Of a stretch of DNA of 64,000 nt, positions 1-12,100 are shown in pieces. The first letter of the stretch is position 1. Each line of letters starts with the position of its first letter. Source of the DNA: Siphlonurus alternatus (taxonomy: Eukaryota; Arthropoda; Insecta; Ephemeroptera; Siphlonuridae); the NCBI GenBank assembly GCA_949825025.1, contig OX463781.1, positions 6,923,370 through 6,987,369 of the forward strand, read 5' to 3'. The notes beneath the pieces are model-generated. The model was not told the origin of the DNA. It ran no database searches and saw only the letters and a program-made list of their open reading frames with translations. A program made the position numbers and the translations under genes.

Positions 1-3000
1 GAGATGTAAGCTGGCTCATCATCCACTATGTCAAAAATTGAGTGTTTCTTCATCCTACCATCTTCACTAAGATCAGAATCACTCCCTCCAGACTCTAGCT
101 TCTTGGGCCTCTCCTTCCTTTTCTTTAATTCTTCCTCTTTCCGTCTCTCATTCTTTTTCTCCCGTTTGCTGATTTTGTTTTTTTCGTCAGACAAATCACC
201 ATGGTCCTCACGATTTTTTCTCCGTTCTCTACTTTCACGTTTCATTTGTTTATATTCTTCCTCTTCCATTTCTTCTTTGGTCTTATTTAAAGAAACTGGT
301 TTTTCGTCTTTTACTTTTGGATTTTCATGATCTTTAGGACTTTCCTTATCTCTCTCAGACTTATTTCTTTTCCTCTGACGATCTCTATCTTTGGAACGAT
401 GTCTTTCGCCACTCTCTTTTGAATCACGATCTTGAGGTTTACTCTCTGAATGTTCCTTGGATTTCTTTTTATCACCATCACTACTAGACTTTGATTCATG
501 TTTTCTTTCATGAGGCTGTTTTTCTTCAGGAAGTTTTGAGTTAATTTTCTCTTCAGGTTTTCTATCTTTATCGGAGCCATGCTTACGGTCTGATTTTCTT
601 TCCTCTGATCGTTTACTATCCATACGTCTGGAGCCATCTTTCGAATCTCTCCGATCAGGTGGTTTCTGTGATCGAGACTTGTCCTTGGAGTCTGCACTTG
701 GAGAAAGTTTTGGTCTCTTCATTTCAGGTTCAGAAGATGGCTCTTTGGTACTGCTTCTGTGTCTAGGATCTGATGGTTCTGCTGATGGTTCTTTAGATCC
801 AGGATTTCGGTGTCTAGATTCTGAGGCTTCTACTACTTCCTTGCTTCCAGAATCTTTAGGGTTCCTATGTCGAGAATCTGAAGGCTCTGCATCCTTGGTG
901 TTACAGGAGTCCTTAGTATTTTTATGTCTTGTATCTGACTCAGCTTCCCTGCTACTAGGATTTCTATGTTTCGTGTCATCAGGTTCCTTGGTGGTGCTGG
1001 GAGTTTTCTTGGGATCTGAAGGCTCTGCAGTCGTCTCCTTCACCTCCTTGTTTCTTTGTTTCACCTCGAAAGGTTCGGCCGAGGGTTCCTTGCTGTTGCG
1101 ATGACGAGGGTCAGAGCTCACACTACCAACTGACTCTGCACTGTCTTGCGAGCTGATGCGTCGCTTGCAGCCCACACTAGCTGGTGAACTTCCAGAGCTT
1201 GGTGTCCTGCTCAGACACTCTCGCCTGTCCTTACCACTGTCTTTGCTCTCCCTCCGTCGCTCGACACTCTCAACACTGTCCTTACGTTCAATCATTTCGT
1301 GGCTCTTTGTACTAGGGGTGTCTCTCTTTGCGTCGGAGTGAGATTTGTGTGACTTGTGAGTTTCACTTCTGGAACTGCCTTCTTTTTTACTAGATGGAGT
1401 TGTTGACGTTATCGATATTATTGTTGGTGTTGATGAAGTTGTGTTTGTTGTTGCTGTTGCTGCTGCTGTTGTTGTTACAATGTTTGAATTATTATGTGAC
1501 TCCTTTCTTACTAGATGCCGATTTATAGAATTGTTAATAACTTCTAATTTATCTTTTGAACTATCAAATTTTGTTGCTGTTGTTGCTACTGTTGTTGTTA
1601 TTGTTGCTGATATTAATGAAGATGAAGGTGATGTTGTACTACTAGTAGAATTTACAATTATTTCTTTCTTTATAGCACATGATTTTGTTGTATCTTTTAA
1701 TATTGATGTGATTACAGAATTTTCTTTCTTGTTAACAGTCTTATTTGGAATTTGGGGTGGTGGTGTGTTGCTTGTTGCTGAGGAGATGATTTCTGGAGTA
1801 GTTTCTAAGTGCGAAGATTCCCGTTGGTGTCCGGGCAGTGCTGAGCTAGGGGTTGCAGTCACCAGGTCTGGTGGGGGTGGGCTTTGCTTGCACACTGAGG
1901 GGGAGCCACACACAGAAGGGGGAGGGGTCGGCAGGTACGAGCTTGTGGGAGACGAGCGCGGAATGTTGCTAGGTGAAGCCTCTAGTCTCGAACTCCAGTC
2001 CGTGGCAGAGGCTGTCAAATCTGCAGCAGAGATATTAGCTGATGAAACAGCTGGACTGGCGGACTGAACTGGGCTAGATAAGGGAGGCTGGCAGCTCGTT
2101 AGGCTGTTACGAACTCCAGACGCACTCAGTAGCTGAGATGCAGTCACCAGAGAAACTGCAGGGGCTGCAGCTCCACTAGATGCGACAGGTGGATGGCTCG
2201 GAAATGGATACTGTAGTCCCTTGGCTGCAGAATTTGGACGCGGAGAAGTGGATGCAGGCGTAGGTACTGCCCCTACTTTAGGAGTGACAATAGCTTTCTG
2301 TGCTACAGGAGCCACCTTGACCGGCAGGGTGGGGATGGTGGGGGCTGCTGTTTGAAAAGGGGACTTGCAGGCCGGAGAAGGCGTGGTGGGTGTGGTTGTT
2401 AGGAATGGCGACTTGCATGTAGGGGTAGTAACAGTGGGGGCAGCAGTGAGGAAGGGTGACTTACAAGTAGGCGAAGGGGTGGTAGGAGTAACAGGGATGG
2501 ATCTAGAAGTAATAAGAATAGACTTAGGAGCAGTGATAGGGAGAGCTGTGGGACTTGAACATGGCAAGGGAATACTGGATATTACTGAAGAAGGTGTTGC
2601 CTTTGTTAAAGTTGATGCATTGCCACTCCATGAATTAGGACCTTCTTTAACGTCAGTCTTTAAATTTTGAAAAGATGAAGAAGTTGTAGTAGAAACAGAA
2701 TTAGGGGTAAAAACAACTGTTCTACAATTTCGAGCAACAGAAGCAAAATCTTTGGCTTCATATTTTTCACTATAATTTTCTAATCTTTTTGTATCTTCAT
2801 CAAAGACGCTACGCTTTGCTAAGACAGACCTGACTATCTCTGAAGGTTGACTGCGTAACTCATTGAGGTCTAGCATTTTAGTACGCAGTTTGAACTTTTC
2901 TGCATCAAGTTTTTGCAGAGCCTCTGAGCTGAGTGCTGCACTCAACGTTCTTGAGCCTGACCACTTTTCGTACTTCTCGTCCAGCATTCGTATTCTCTCC

Positions 3001-4620
3001 TCTAGGGTCGGTGATGCCCTAGCAGAGTTTTCAGACTCAGATGAGCTGTCTGGTCTCTGTGGAGAGAGGGGAACGAGGCTTGGACTAGCAGCATCTCCAG
3101 TACTGCCCCCACTGCTTCCCGCCACATCAGAGGGTCGTCTCTCCTCCAGCCTTAGCCGAGGCCCTGCGGGAGGAGGAGACTTGATGGTGTACATCACTTT
3201 CCCAGGCTGTGACGGGGAGGGACGAGGGGACAGGATCTGATGGGCAAACCTCGGTAAAGGTAAAGACAAAGGACCATCAGTCGACTTGTCCCGTTGTCTT
3301 CGCGGCTCGGTGGGAAGATTCTCAGGTCTCTCATCACACAAAGGAGTTCCTGGTCGACTGCTATCAGAAGAATCACGGTGACATAAAACTTTCTCAACAT
3401 GTTCCGTTTCTTCCCGTAAACGATGTGGTAAAAAACCTATTCGCTCTTCATTTTCTGATGAACTTTCAGTCTTACGTCTTTTTGGAATAAAATGAGGAGC
3501 ATAATCCCTGTGAAGATATTTACTATCTCCATCTTCTTTACTTGATGATGATAATTTAGAATAACTGTCAGTTGATATTCTACGACCCTTAAGATCAGAC
3601 AGTCTTCTAGGTTCAACTTTTCTAAATGTTGCTGCCGATGCTGCTGGATGACAATCACTTTTATCAATATTATCAGAACCCTGAGCATTCAATTTATTGT
3701 TGTCTACTGAATTTAACTTTAGTCTTTTAGCCACAGCAGCAGAACTACTTTCATCTCCTGAACTATATGATTCACCCAACTGCTCTAAGAGTTGTTGGAT
3801 GTGCACTCTTTCTTTTTGTAAATGTTTAATTTCCGAGCCACCAGCCTCAGTAAGAGGAGCACTAGGGGGAGGTAACGTAGCGCTATCTCCACCATCTAGC
3901 CTACTCAACACTGCATTGTTCTTGGTGCTGCTGCCTCCTCCGTCACTCTCACTTAGTGAAGGAGCTCGCTCCTGGACACTGTGAGGGTGTCTTCTCCCCT
4001 CTTTTCCCCCACTTCCGTCACTGGCACCACTATAACGATGTTGTCGGGAAGTCCTTTCACCCTCACTTGTAGTAGTGGCAGATAACGGTTCTCTGAGATC
4101 ACATTTATTACTAGGCATGCTACTACTAGCACTATTTGAAGTAGAATTAGTAGTAACATTATTGTCTTTACATTTTGAAACGGGTGGATTATTATTATCT
4201 ATCACTGCATTTACGTCTTTATCGTCGTAATAGCTTGAGGTTACTGGGGTTAGTTCTCTTAGAGGGCTAGTGAGCACTGGGGTTCCTGGACTGCGGGAAT
4301 GAGACAGCAATCGAGCATAGGGGTAACGTTTTTCTCTTGGAGGGGACTGGCTGGGGAAGCCCTCCTGGTCACTGCTGCTCTTTTGCCTGCTGTGTCTCCT
4401 TGCTGCAGTGGCTGACCCAAGCTCTTCCCCCTCCTCGTAGTGTAGGGAGGCAGGGGAGGGGCTCTTGTCGTCCCCTGCAGCGTGCCGATGGAAGGCAGGG
4501 GAGAAGCCAGGCTTGTCAGGATCAAAATCCCGCCTCTCTCGCTGCGAGTAGCCGTACTCTCTCAGCTCCTGTTCGTAGCTGTCATCGTGAGCTCCACTTC
4601 CCTGGCTGCCGTCATCAGTC
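1..4620 (-). CDS. spen: spen giant exon, 3' end outside window
   Basis: The frame is open without a stop for 4620 bp (about 1540 residues), from acceptor TGTGTTCAG next to 4620 to the window edge. It begins TDDGSQGSGAHDDSYEQELR followed by EYGYSQRERRDFDP, resembling the Tyr/Arg-rich stretch after RRM4. A block at about 2745-3005 (LEERIRMLDEKYEKW; later VLAKRSVFDEDTKRLENY and EKYEAKDF) looks like the conserved segment of arthropod Spen. Positions 1770-2690 are Pro/Ser/Thr-rich with three CKSPF repeats. 1395-1770 is Thr/Asn/Ser-rich with long ACA codon runs. 1-1390 is highly charged Lys/Glu/Ser/Arg-rich with repeated EPSDPRHR-type units, and contains KRPKLSP, a possible nuclear signal. The last residues read KKHSIFDIVDDEPAYI. 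The SPOC domain must lie beyond position 1. Confidence 0.95.
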
Positions 4621-4996
4621 CTGAACACAGGACACACTCTGAGACAAGGACACGGAAAAAAGGAGGCAATCTCAAATTTACTAACTGCATAGAGCAAAGT
4701 GTAGTAACAACTTGTAATGGTTATTCAACCAAAAACTTCTAGGAATAAACAAAAACAAAAACTTGTTTTTATATTCATATTATAATTATAACTTTAATAG
4801 AATAAAAAGAGGGAAAAAAATCAAAATTATAATCTTAATTGTAACTTGTACAGTTACAAAAATATTCTCCAGAGACTTTTACTACTTTTTAAAAATAATA
4901 AAAAAAAAATACTCAGAGCAAGTACTTCAATTGCTATCGTTATCTGAGGTTCCCCTATGAAGATGCTTTAAAAATGCACAATGTTTTGGTACTGAC

Positions 4997-5221
4997 CTAA
5001 ACCTCCTCTCAGGGAACTCCTCGTAAAACTCAGCAGGGTAGCGAGCTTGTCTGCCTGGCCGAGGGGTGCCTGTGTAGTTGGCAGGACTGGTGCGCTGGGT
5101 ACCAGCAACGGCACCCCCTCGGTGGCTTCCTCGCGCCCTCCCCGCAGCACCCTCGTATCGAGGAAACCTTGGGGTGGGGGGTGTCACAGCAGGGGCCTCA
5201 AACCTCTTCACAGGAGTCTCC
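4997..5221 (-). CDS. spen: spen exon: post-RRM linker, basic and Pro/Thr-rich
   Basis: This 225-bp exon encodes 75 residues, phase 2 in and 2 out. The donor is AG|GTCAGT, a weaker but valid GT site. The acceptor is a tandem CAGCAG, so the exon can begin at 5221 or at 5224; the longer form adds one Ser and stays in frame. The product has ETPVKRFEAPAVTPPTPRFP, an Arg/Gly segment (AAGRARGSHRGG) and ends AEFYEEFPERRFR, leading into the acidic/Tyr start of the next exon. There is no domain, only a linker consistent with the region after RRM4 in Spen. Confidence 0.9.
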
Positions 5222-5227
5222 CTGCTG
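5222..5227 (-). promoter_or_regulatory. spen: Tandem (NAGNAG-type) splice acceptor of spen
   Basis: On the minus strand the intron ends with CAGCAG. Both AGs keep the reading frame: the distal one yields R-ETPVK, the proximal one S-R-ETPVK. This arrangement is a known source of single-residue alternative splicing. Which one is used cannot be told from sequence. Confidence 0.6.
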
Positions 5228-5664
5228 ACATACACAAATTTGGGGTTAGAATTTAGAATCACATCATTATTTAAAACAATAAGGTAGCAAGTAGCTCTCA
5301 CTCTTTGTTTGGAAACTACACACTTTGCTTCTTTAAAGAAATGGAAAAAAAAAAAACAAAAAAAATTGACCGACTCATAATTATAGATCCACATGTAGGG
5401 ATTATGGATTACATAATTGAGGTAAGTTTAATTTTTTTGTATTTGTATTTATTTATTGCACATATAGAACCGTAAGGTACAAAATGCATGTTTACAATAT
5501 TTTAGTATTGCAATACCTGTAAAACAAAACCTAGAGTAAAAAATGAAGCCAAAATACAATAAATATACAGTAAAAAGCCCTTAAAATGGAGTGATTTAAT
5601 TACTTCAATGAAAAATAAAAGCAGAAATTTATTACAATATGACAGTTTGCTTGTTTTGACATAC

Positions 5665-5953
5665 CTGATCTCAATGCTGGGTTCTCTTCGCTCCCAAGGC
5701 CTGTCTGCTGGTGTGGCATGTCCCTGGGTCTCGAGGTGGGTGTAGAAAGCCTCTTGACACTCTCGCGAGGCAAAGTCAATCTGCAGTTTTCGTCCACGTA
5801 GAGCCGCCCCTCGCATTTCTTTTACTGCATTCTGAGCACAACTGAGCTGGTCAAAGAACACAAGGGCATGCCCTCGCTCCCGGTCAACAGCAATCTGCAT
5901 GATCGGTCCAAACTGGTGGAACTGCATGTTCAGGTAGTTCTCAGACACAGACT
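5665..5953 (-). CDS. spen: spen exon: rest of RRM4 and following linker
   Basis: This 289-bp exon encodes about 96 residues, phase 1 in (CTTTTGCAG) and 2 out (CAG|GTATGT). RRM4 is completed by SENYLNMQFHQFGPIMQIAV, the RNP1 strand ERGHALVFFD, the helix SCAQNAVKEMRGAALRG and the last strand RKLQIDFASRECQEAFYTHL. The version with FHQFGP and RGHALVFFDQ is close to the insect form of Spen as I remember it, and less close to the vertebrate form. After the domain comes a short hydrophilic linker ending SIEIR. Confidence 0.96.
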
Positions 5954-6308
5954 CTGCAAAAGAGATTACCTTCATGTTAGACTTAACTCAAAGTAGAGCA
6001 CAACATACTTGAGAAAAAAGTAATTGAAAGAAAATGTTTGTTGTCAAAAAAGATTTGCAATGCAAAGAAAGGAAAGGAAAGGGGTAGGGAGGATGCTAGA
6101 ATATATAAGAAAAAAGAGAGATACAATGGAAGAAAGCTAAAAACAACTCGTAGAAATTTTAAGGAAGGAAGAAATACATAGGAGCAGACAAGGTTATGAC
6201 ATCATCACCCTATTTAGCAGCAGTTCAGTTTAAAGCAAGTGGGTGCTTAATAATGAGGTGATGTCACAAACGAGCCTTGCAAAGTGTTAAAAATCCAAGC
6301 AAACTCAC

Positions 6309-6489
6309 CAGACACTCCGTCTACCCAGACGCAGTTGGTAGGCATGGACTTGCCGAAGCCAAGTTTGATGCGGTTGTTGCCTAGGTGCTCTCCGTCCATG
6401 TTCCTCATCGCCTTCACCACCGAGCCTATGTCCGCGTACTGGCAAAAGGCATAGCTTGATACGGAGCCCTGCTTCTTGATGTCAATCTC
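6309..6489 (-). CDS. spen: spen exon: second half of RRM3 and start of RRM4
   Basis: This 181-bp exon encodes about 60 residues, phase 0 in (GTGCCAG) and 1 out (G|GTGAGT). It continues RRM3 with EIDIKKQGSVSSYAFCQYAD (RNP1 strand YAFCQY) and ADIGSVVKAMRNMDGEHLG. The highly conserved inter-RRM segment NNRIKLGFGKSMPTNCVW and the RRM4 RNP2 strand VWVDGV follow. RRM3 and RRM4 are thus directly abutting, as in other Spen proteins, where they form a fixed platform for RNA. Confidence 0.97.
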
Positions 6490-6775
6490 CTGGCACACAG
6501 AGCAACATTGCATTAACCTCACAAGTCACTGCCATAGTAGACATATTTCTAATTATAATCTGTAAAGGGAATGTAAAAAAAAAAATAAAAAGTTTCCATT
6601 AACCTTACTGTTCTAACAAAAGGATAGTTTGTTGAAAAATTAATTGTAAACAAAATTGTTCAAAAAAAATAATCAAATTCTCATCTCTGCTAAGCAATGC
6701 TTTAAAGAACAGTACTTCAGTTAAATACATTAGTACAATTTGCAATACAAACAATGCCATGACGTCACCACTCAC

Positions 6776-6902
6776 AATGATCTCTCCAAACTGCTCGAAG
6801 TGTTTGCGAAGTTCAGAGGCGGTGATGTCCTTCTCCAGGTTGCCAATGAAGAGTGTCCGTGTTGCCTTTGGGTGAAATTCATCAAGCTCTGCCTCGTACG
6901 GC
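6776..6902 (-). CDS. spen: spen exon: first half of RRM3
   Basis: This 127-bp exon encodes about 43 residues, phase 2 in (TTGCAG) and 0 out (ATT|GTGAGT). It reads EAELDEFHPKATRTL, then the RNP2 strand LFIGNLEKDI and helix 1 SELRKHFEQFGEII. The segment DEFHPKATRTLFIGNLE is almost invariant in animal Spen proteins and is one of the strongest identifiers of the gene here. The codon after the donor is in frame with the next exon, which continues as EIDIKK. Confidence 0.97.
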
Positions 6903-7281
6903 CTGCAAGCAACAAAAAATTTGTTATTAAAGTCTTCGTGATGCATGCACTAACTAAACAATAAAATTAACAACATAATTATAAAAAATATAGTGTACAA
7001 TAGTTGAGTCACATGCTTATAGCTTGAGATAGGCTTTTTAGTAATGACTTTATTAATATGCATAGTTATTACTCTATTAAATTAGATACAATTGTATAAT
7101 ACAATAAAAGAAAATATATTTTCTTCATAACTTCTTATGCTCACACTATGGCATTTTTAAGAATTTTTACTTCTAGTAAGTCAACAGTCTTAAAATAATT
7201 AAGAATTATGATAGTATACAATACATGTATCAATATATTTTTGACAGTATCTTTCATTACACTTAATGAATTCTGTTTTAC

Positions 7282-7504
7282 CTGAAATCGTTGTCGTCAA
7301 CATCAAAGCCCTCATAAGGAGCGACGTCAATCTTGCAGCCGAAGAAGAGCTTGTCCTGCGAGACCTCGAGCGCCTTCTCAACGTCCTCTGGCTTCTTGAA
7401 GCAGACGACGGCGTAGCGCTCTCCACCCTGACCCACTACCTTGACCCACGTCACCTTGCCGTGCTTCTTGTACTCGTGGAACAGACCGTCCTTCAGGCTC
7501 GTGT
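7282..7504 (-). CDS. spen: spen exon: rest of RRM2
   Basis: This 223-bp exon encodes about 74 residues, phase 1 in (TTTGTGCAG) and 2 out (CAG|GTAAAA). The start DTSLKDGLFHEYKKHGKV closely follows the Spen RRM2 helix 1. The RNP1 strand ERYAVVCFKKPEDVEKAL and the closing strand KLFFGCKIDVAPYEGFD follow, so RRM2 is complete when joined to the preceding exon. In Spen proteins, RRM2 to RRM4 bind structured RNA and, in vertebrates, RRM2/3 contact nuclear-receptor RNA co-activator SRA. No key RNP residues appear to be lost. Confidence 0.96.
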
Positions 7505-8075
7505 CTGCACAAAGTCAGTAACACAACCCTGAATTCTTGTCCTTTCCAACACACATTGCTAATTAAAAAAATAAAAATTAGAAAGTGGAATTAAATCCAA
7601 GATGCCTTTTTGAAAATAATTATTAGAATAATTAAAATTTGAATAGTCAAACAAAAAGTAAGGTTTCACACCTCCATTTAAAAAAAAAAATGTTTAGTGA
7701 CCATGCAGCTCATGTAGCAAAAATCAGCTGCATGTAGCAACGATTTTCAAGACATCTACTAAAATGGAAAAAAATATATTGAAGATTGAACCATTGTCTG
7801 CTGAAGGGAGAGATTAAACTATAAGCATTTGAGAATATAGTACAATCAATTCAAAATAAGTTGAGCCTTATATTCCTAGATCAAAACGTTTGCCTGGTTT
7901 GAAAGCAATTTACAGTCATGAACAATGCTTCAGTGCAAACCTCTAGTGCTTAGATTGTCCTTTAAAAAAAAAATAATTTAAAGATATTTTCCCACACTGA
8001 ACACTTTTCAAGACTAGAATACCACTTTACAAGCAAAACTGTTGAAGAAGAGCAATATATTAGTCCTGTACTCAC

Positions 8076-8383
8076 CACTCGACCTTGCTGGAAGGTTTCT
8101 GACACAGATTGCAAGTGGTCTTCGGTCGTCTGCATGTGTGGAGGGGTTGGAATGTGACGAGAGGTTGTTGTGGTGAGAAGAGTGCTGGTACCTCCTCGGC
8201 CTGCCCGAGGGCGAACACGACTTGCTCGAGTCTTGGGAGCGAGATCGTGACGAGCCCGAGCTGGACGAGGATGAGCCCGAGTGGCTGGAACTGCAGCTGG
8301 AGCGGCTGGACGAGCGGGACCCTCGGCCAGAACTATGCGCGTCAGATTCCGAACCACTACCCGCAACAACACCAGCACCTCGC
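8076..8383 (-). CDS. spen: spen exon: Ser/Arg-rich linker and start of RRM2
   Basis: This 308-bp exon encodes about 103 residues. It enters in phase 2 after TTTACAG and leaves in phase 1 at G|GTGAGT. The first two thirds are a serine/arginine stretch (SSGRGSRSSSRSSCSSS, SSGSSRSRSQDSSKS), like the SR-type linker before RRM2 in vertebrate and fly Spen. The end reads RPLAICVRNLPARSS, which carries the RNP2 strand of RRM2 (CVRNLP). RRM2 is completed in the next exon. A second frame over the same bases is also open but does not join in phase and shows no RRM signature. Confidence 0.92.
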
Positions 8384-8885
8384 CTGTAAACAAAACAAAA
8401 CATTCATCGTTAAGGGAAACTTCCATTGCTAAAGCCTATCTGCAACTTTTATTTTTCTCTTAATTTCACTAGCCGGCAGCTCCACAAGTGTCTTCTACAC
8501 ACAGGTTTTATAGAAAAAATGATGATAAAAGCAACAGCACTCATTGCTATATAGCAGGATACTTGTTGTATATTAATTTGGAGCTATCTATAAATTTTAT
8601 TTCTTAATGTGTAATTAAATATGAATGAAATCTTCAGAAATGCCCCCTGCATGCAGTAATATTTTTATTATGAACAACAGCAACAATGCAGAATCATAAA
8701 AAAATAACAGTACTGTTAAAAAAATGCCCATAGAGATTATAATGAAAAATATAGAACACCAAACAAAATTATATGGTAGGCTATACAATTTGAGGTTGGT
8801 CCTATTTTATATGTGATGCAAAAATTTATAATTTTATAATTATTTTACCTTGTGGCAAATATTTTTATTTATAATGAGTACTTAC

Positions 8886-9170
8886 TTATGCTTGGCGCGT
8901 TTGCTCTTGCGGGCGGAGGTAGAGTTGAGGTGCGCAGGAGGAGTGGGGGCGGCTACTGGGGGTGGGACGGGGGCGGGCACGGGCGCAGGGGATAAAGGGG
9001 CTGCCGGGGGTAGTCGCGCCGCCGCTACGGGAGGCACGTTCTCCTCGGGGAAGGCGGGGGGCTCTGCGGGGGCCGCAGGGTAGCGACCACCCTCGTAGTT
9101 CCACGCACCACCACCGCTGCCGCCCCCGGCGCCACGGTGGTGCGAGCCGCCTCCAGCACCGCGGCCGCCA
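8886..9170 (-). CDS. spen: spen exon: Gly-rich then Pro/Ala-rich linker ending in a basic patch
   Basis: This 285-bp exon encodes 95 residues. The acceptor is TTGTGTTGCAG and the donor is AA|GTAAGT; phase is 2 in and 2 out. The sequence starts with Gly/His/Ser repeats (GGRGAGGGSHHRGAGGG) and contains AWNYEGGRYP. A long Pro/Ala stretch with PAPVPAPVPPP follows, and it ends with the basic cluster ARKSKRAKHK. The basic end could act as a nuclear-localisation or RNA-contact patch; that is inference from composition. There is no known domain here. The exon stands out by very high GC in an AT-rich intron landscape and has open shadow frames on both strands because of that composition. Confidence 0.8.
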   Translation of the reverse strand, partial: WRPRCWRRLAPPWRRGRQRWWCVELRGWSLPCGPRRAPRLPRGERASRSGGATTPGSPFIPCARARPRPTPSSRPHSSCAPQLYLRPQEQTRQA

Positions 9171-12100
9171 CTGCAACACAAACACATTCGGTCACGAATT
9201 GGAATGTATAGATGATGTTCTTAAAATACTGAGGAGTTCAGAAATTAAACATATTCACAAGGGAGGGGGGAATGTTCATAGAAAAATAATAATCGATCGT
9301 TCCATCCAATCTTAATTATTATAGATTATCTTGAATAAACATAGTTAAGTTGATTTTGACTTTTGATATCAAGAAACATAAAAAAAGAGAGTTCTTTAAA
9401 ATACGACACGGATAAAGAAAATAAATTCATCTCATTTAATTAATTTTCACTGCTTTATTTCCATACGAGCAGGTAACTGCAAGGCACAAAAGGGGAATGA
9501 AACACAGTATAAGATGAAATTAAGGAAGCTCTAGAGATTTTACATGTTGGCTTCTGCATGGTTGGCAGTCGGGTTGCCCTGATATGAAACCCATCATGGT
9601 GCTCACACAGCCCACACTCCCTGGGATTTAATTAATTCCACCCCAATCTGCGCGTAGTGCTACGTAAAATTCATCAATGAGAAAGGGTTCGTAAAGAGAA
9701 ATGCTGTAGTAAAAGACCTCTTCACCCTCTTTCAGCCCCACCCATCAGCTACCCTTCCCATTTCTCTGACGCAATAAGCCGGGGGAAAGGGCGGTGGGGC
9801 CTGAAATCATCTATCTTCGGCAACCTTTGCCATTTCTTTAATGCATTCCCCCCGTCTCCCTACGTGCGCTCGCGGATCTAAACATTCCCCTCCGCCGCTT
9901 CGAGGACGATCCCCTCCCCTCAAAGTTATGTCACAGTACTGCGACGTTGCCACATATCTCTTGTACAAATGTGAACTGAAGAAGCAGAATTCGACTTAAA
10001 TTAAAAATACTCAAAATATAAATCAAAGACACGATTAAAATTACAAGAACTAGTAATAAAAACGATTGGTAGTCTTTAAATTCTGGATCTGCATTGATTA
10101 ATATAAATTTTGCTAATCAATTCGTGAAAATAGTGCCGAGTCTGCAGGCAGATGATAAATCTCCACTCAAGAAACAAGAATATCATGTATGCAAACAGTT
10201 CATACCGATTGTATGATAATTAACATAACTGCAAACTTTTACATGAAGCAGGAGAAAACGTAACAAACCAGTCAAGAAAGCAGTCGTGCAAACTTTAATA
10301 TAGCACTGTTGGTGCGCATGCAGCAGTTCACCTCTTTCGCACGTAAAATTTGAGCTTTTATAATGGAAAATTAAACAATAACAATGGTATATTAATATAT
10401 TTGTCAACACTGTAATAATTGAACATTGTTTTTTTTAACGTTTATAGTTGTGTGTATAAAAAATGGTATTGGAGAGCTGCTGGCGGCTGTGAGAGGTCAT
10501 TCACCCAGAGTTTCTCTCGGTGTTCACCGACACGCGACGGTGACGGCGTGAAATCCTCCTCCTAAGCCACCACCGTCACTCACACAGATCATATAATATT
10601 TAATATTGAAGTTGAGGAATTTAAAATAGTATGCAAATTATAATAAGCAGCGGTCTTATTGACGTATATCTTAGAAAACTGACAAACTTTCTATGAATTT
10701 AAATTAAATTTGCATTTCTACTTTAATACGAACTGCCTTTATATTATTATTTTTTACTTGTCCCTTCCTAGTTTCAACTAAAAAATTATACATACTATAC
10801 AATATATTATATAACGTCATTGATTTGCAAAGCAATTTTAAAGTTCTATTGTGTATGACCGATGACGCATATATACGTTTTGGATAATTTTTTTTATAAA
10901 GTAGGCTTGTTTTCTATCTTGGATGCTTCACAATAGTTGAAATAATTCAACATTAGCGCAAATTATAGCTTGCAGCCATCAAAAATTTGTTTTTGGTGCA
11001 CATGTACCATTGTACTGACAAGTTGAGAGTAGTAGAAGGGGTAAATCACGTATTGTTTGCGCCCATTGTTATCTGCGGTTAGGCGATGCTGTGTTTTGCT
11101 CGGTGCGAGCGCGGTGGCAGCGGCGTAGTTAGCGGGCGAAGAGGAGGGCTTTGTTTGCGCGCGACCCGTGACCGCAGCTGAGATCTTATACACGTAAAGA
11201 GAGGGGGGGGGGGGGGGGGGCGTCACGGTTTGTGTACACGCTGTGTGTTTTTGCTGATAAAACCACAGTCTATGAACAATCTGACTCGAGGTCACTCTCG
11301 TACCATCTGAGAAAACCTTCAAGCAGCAGTTTGATTCCTGGACGTGTTATAGTTATGCAAGTTACAACTTCTGTACGTAACATAAATCTTATCCGTCAAT
11401 TATGTCGAGTAGCTTACATATTAAACAGAAAGTTTTATTAAAAGTGAAGGTGTTTCTGCTGCGTTTAGTCTGATTTTATTACAAACCCATGCAGCATTGC
11501 AATAAAGTATAGTACATACAAACAGAGATAATAATGTACGTCATATATTATACGTGGTGTGGTGCAGATGGATGTACTGTAGTGTTATATAAAATTCTTT
11601 GGGTAAATTTAATAGGCAATACGTATACTATTTTAACTGTATAATATGATTAAAAAAACGAGTGGAAAATTTGACACTACTCAAAAATGCTAAAAATTTA
11701 GAAATTAGCTTGGCTTCCTTAAAATATTATGTAATTTACTGAGAAAAAAAAGTATAAATAAAACGAGAGATATGTATTGCATTCTTGCATGCAAATACAA
11801 AGAAGATAAACCGAGCACTATAATCAAGCCATTGCTGAGACAACTCACAATATTAGCATTTAAATTATCCTTGTTACAAACTCCAGCAGAAGGGTACCGA
11901 AGTAATGCAGGGGGAGGCGCCCTCGGCTACTGCGACCATTGTTAGGTCCTGTGCCAAGCTCATCACGAGGGTTCCTTTCTATCGAGGGGCGAGATAAATA
12001 GCACGCCCGCTGTGACATTTATTTTATCGCTGCAGAGAGAGTGACATTTTTATACCGACGTACGTGATGGCAACATCGCTACGAGGGACATTTAAACTCG

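Noticed and set aside
311..697. Minus-strand frame of 128 codons starting with ATG
   Set aside because: It is in the wrong phase relative to the joined spen frame. The correct frame (Ser/Lys/Asp/Arg-rich, no stop) runs through the same bases.
28..3984. Plus-strand open frames of 60-208 codons over 28-3984
   Set aside because: They are antisense shadows of the continuous minus-strand spen exon, which carries recognisable Spen sequence.
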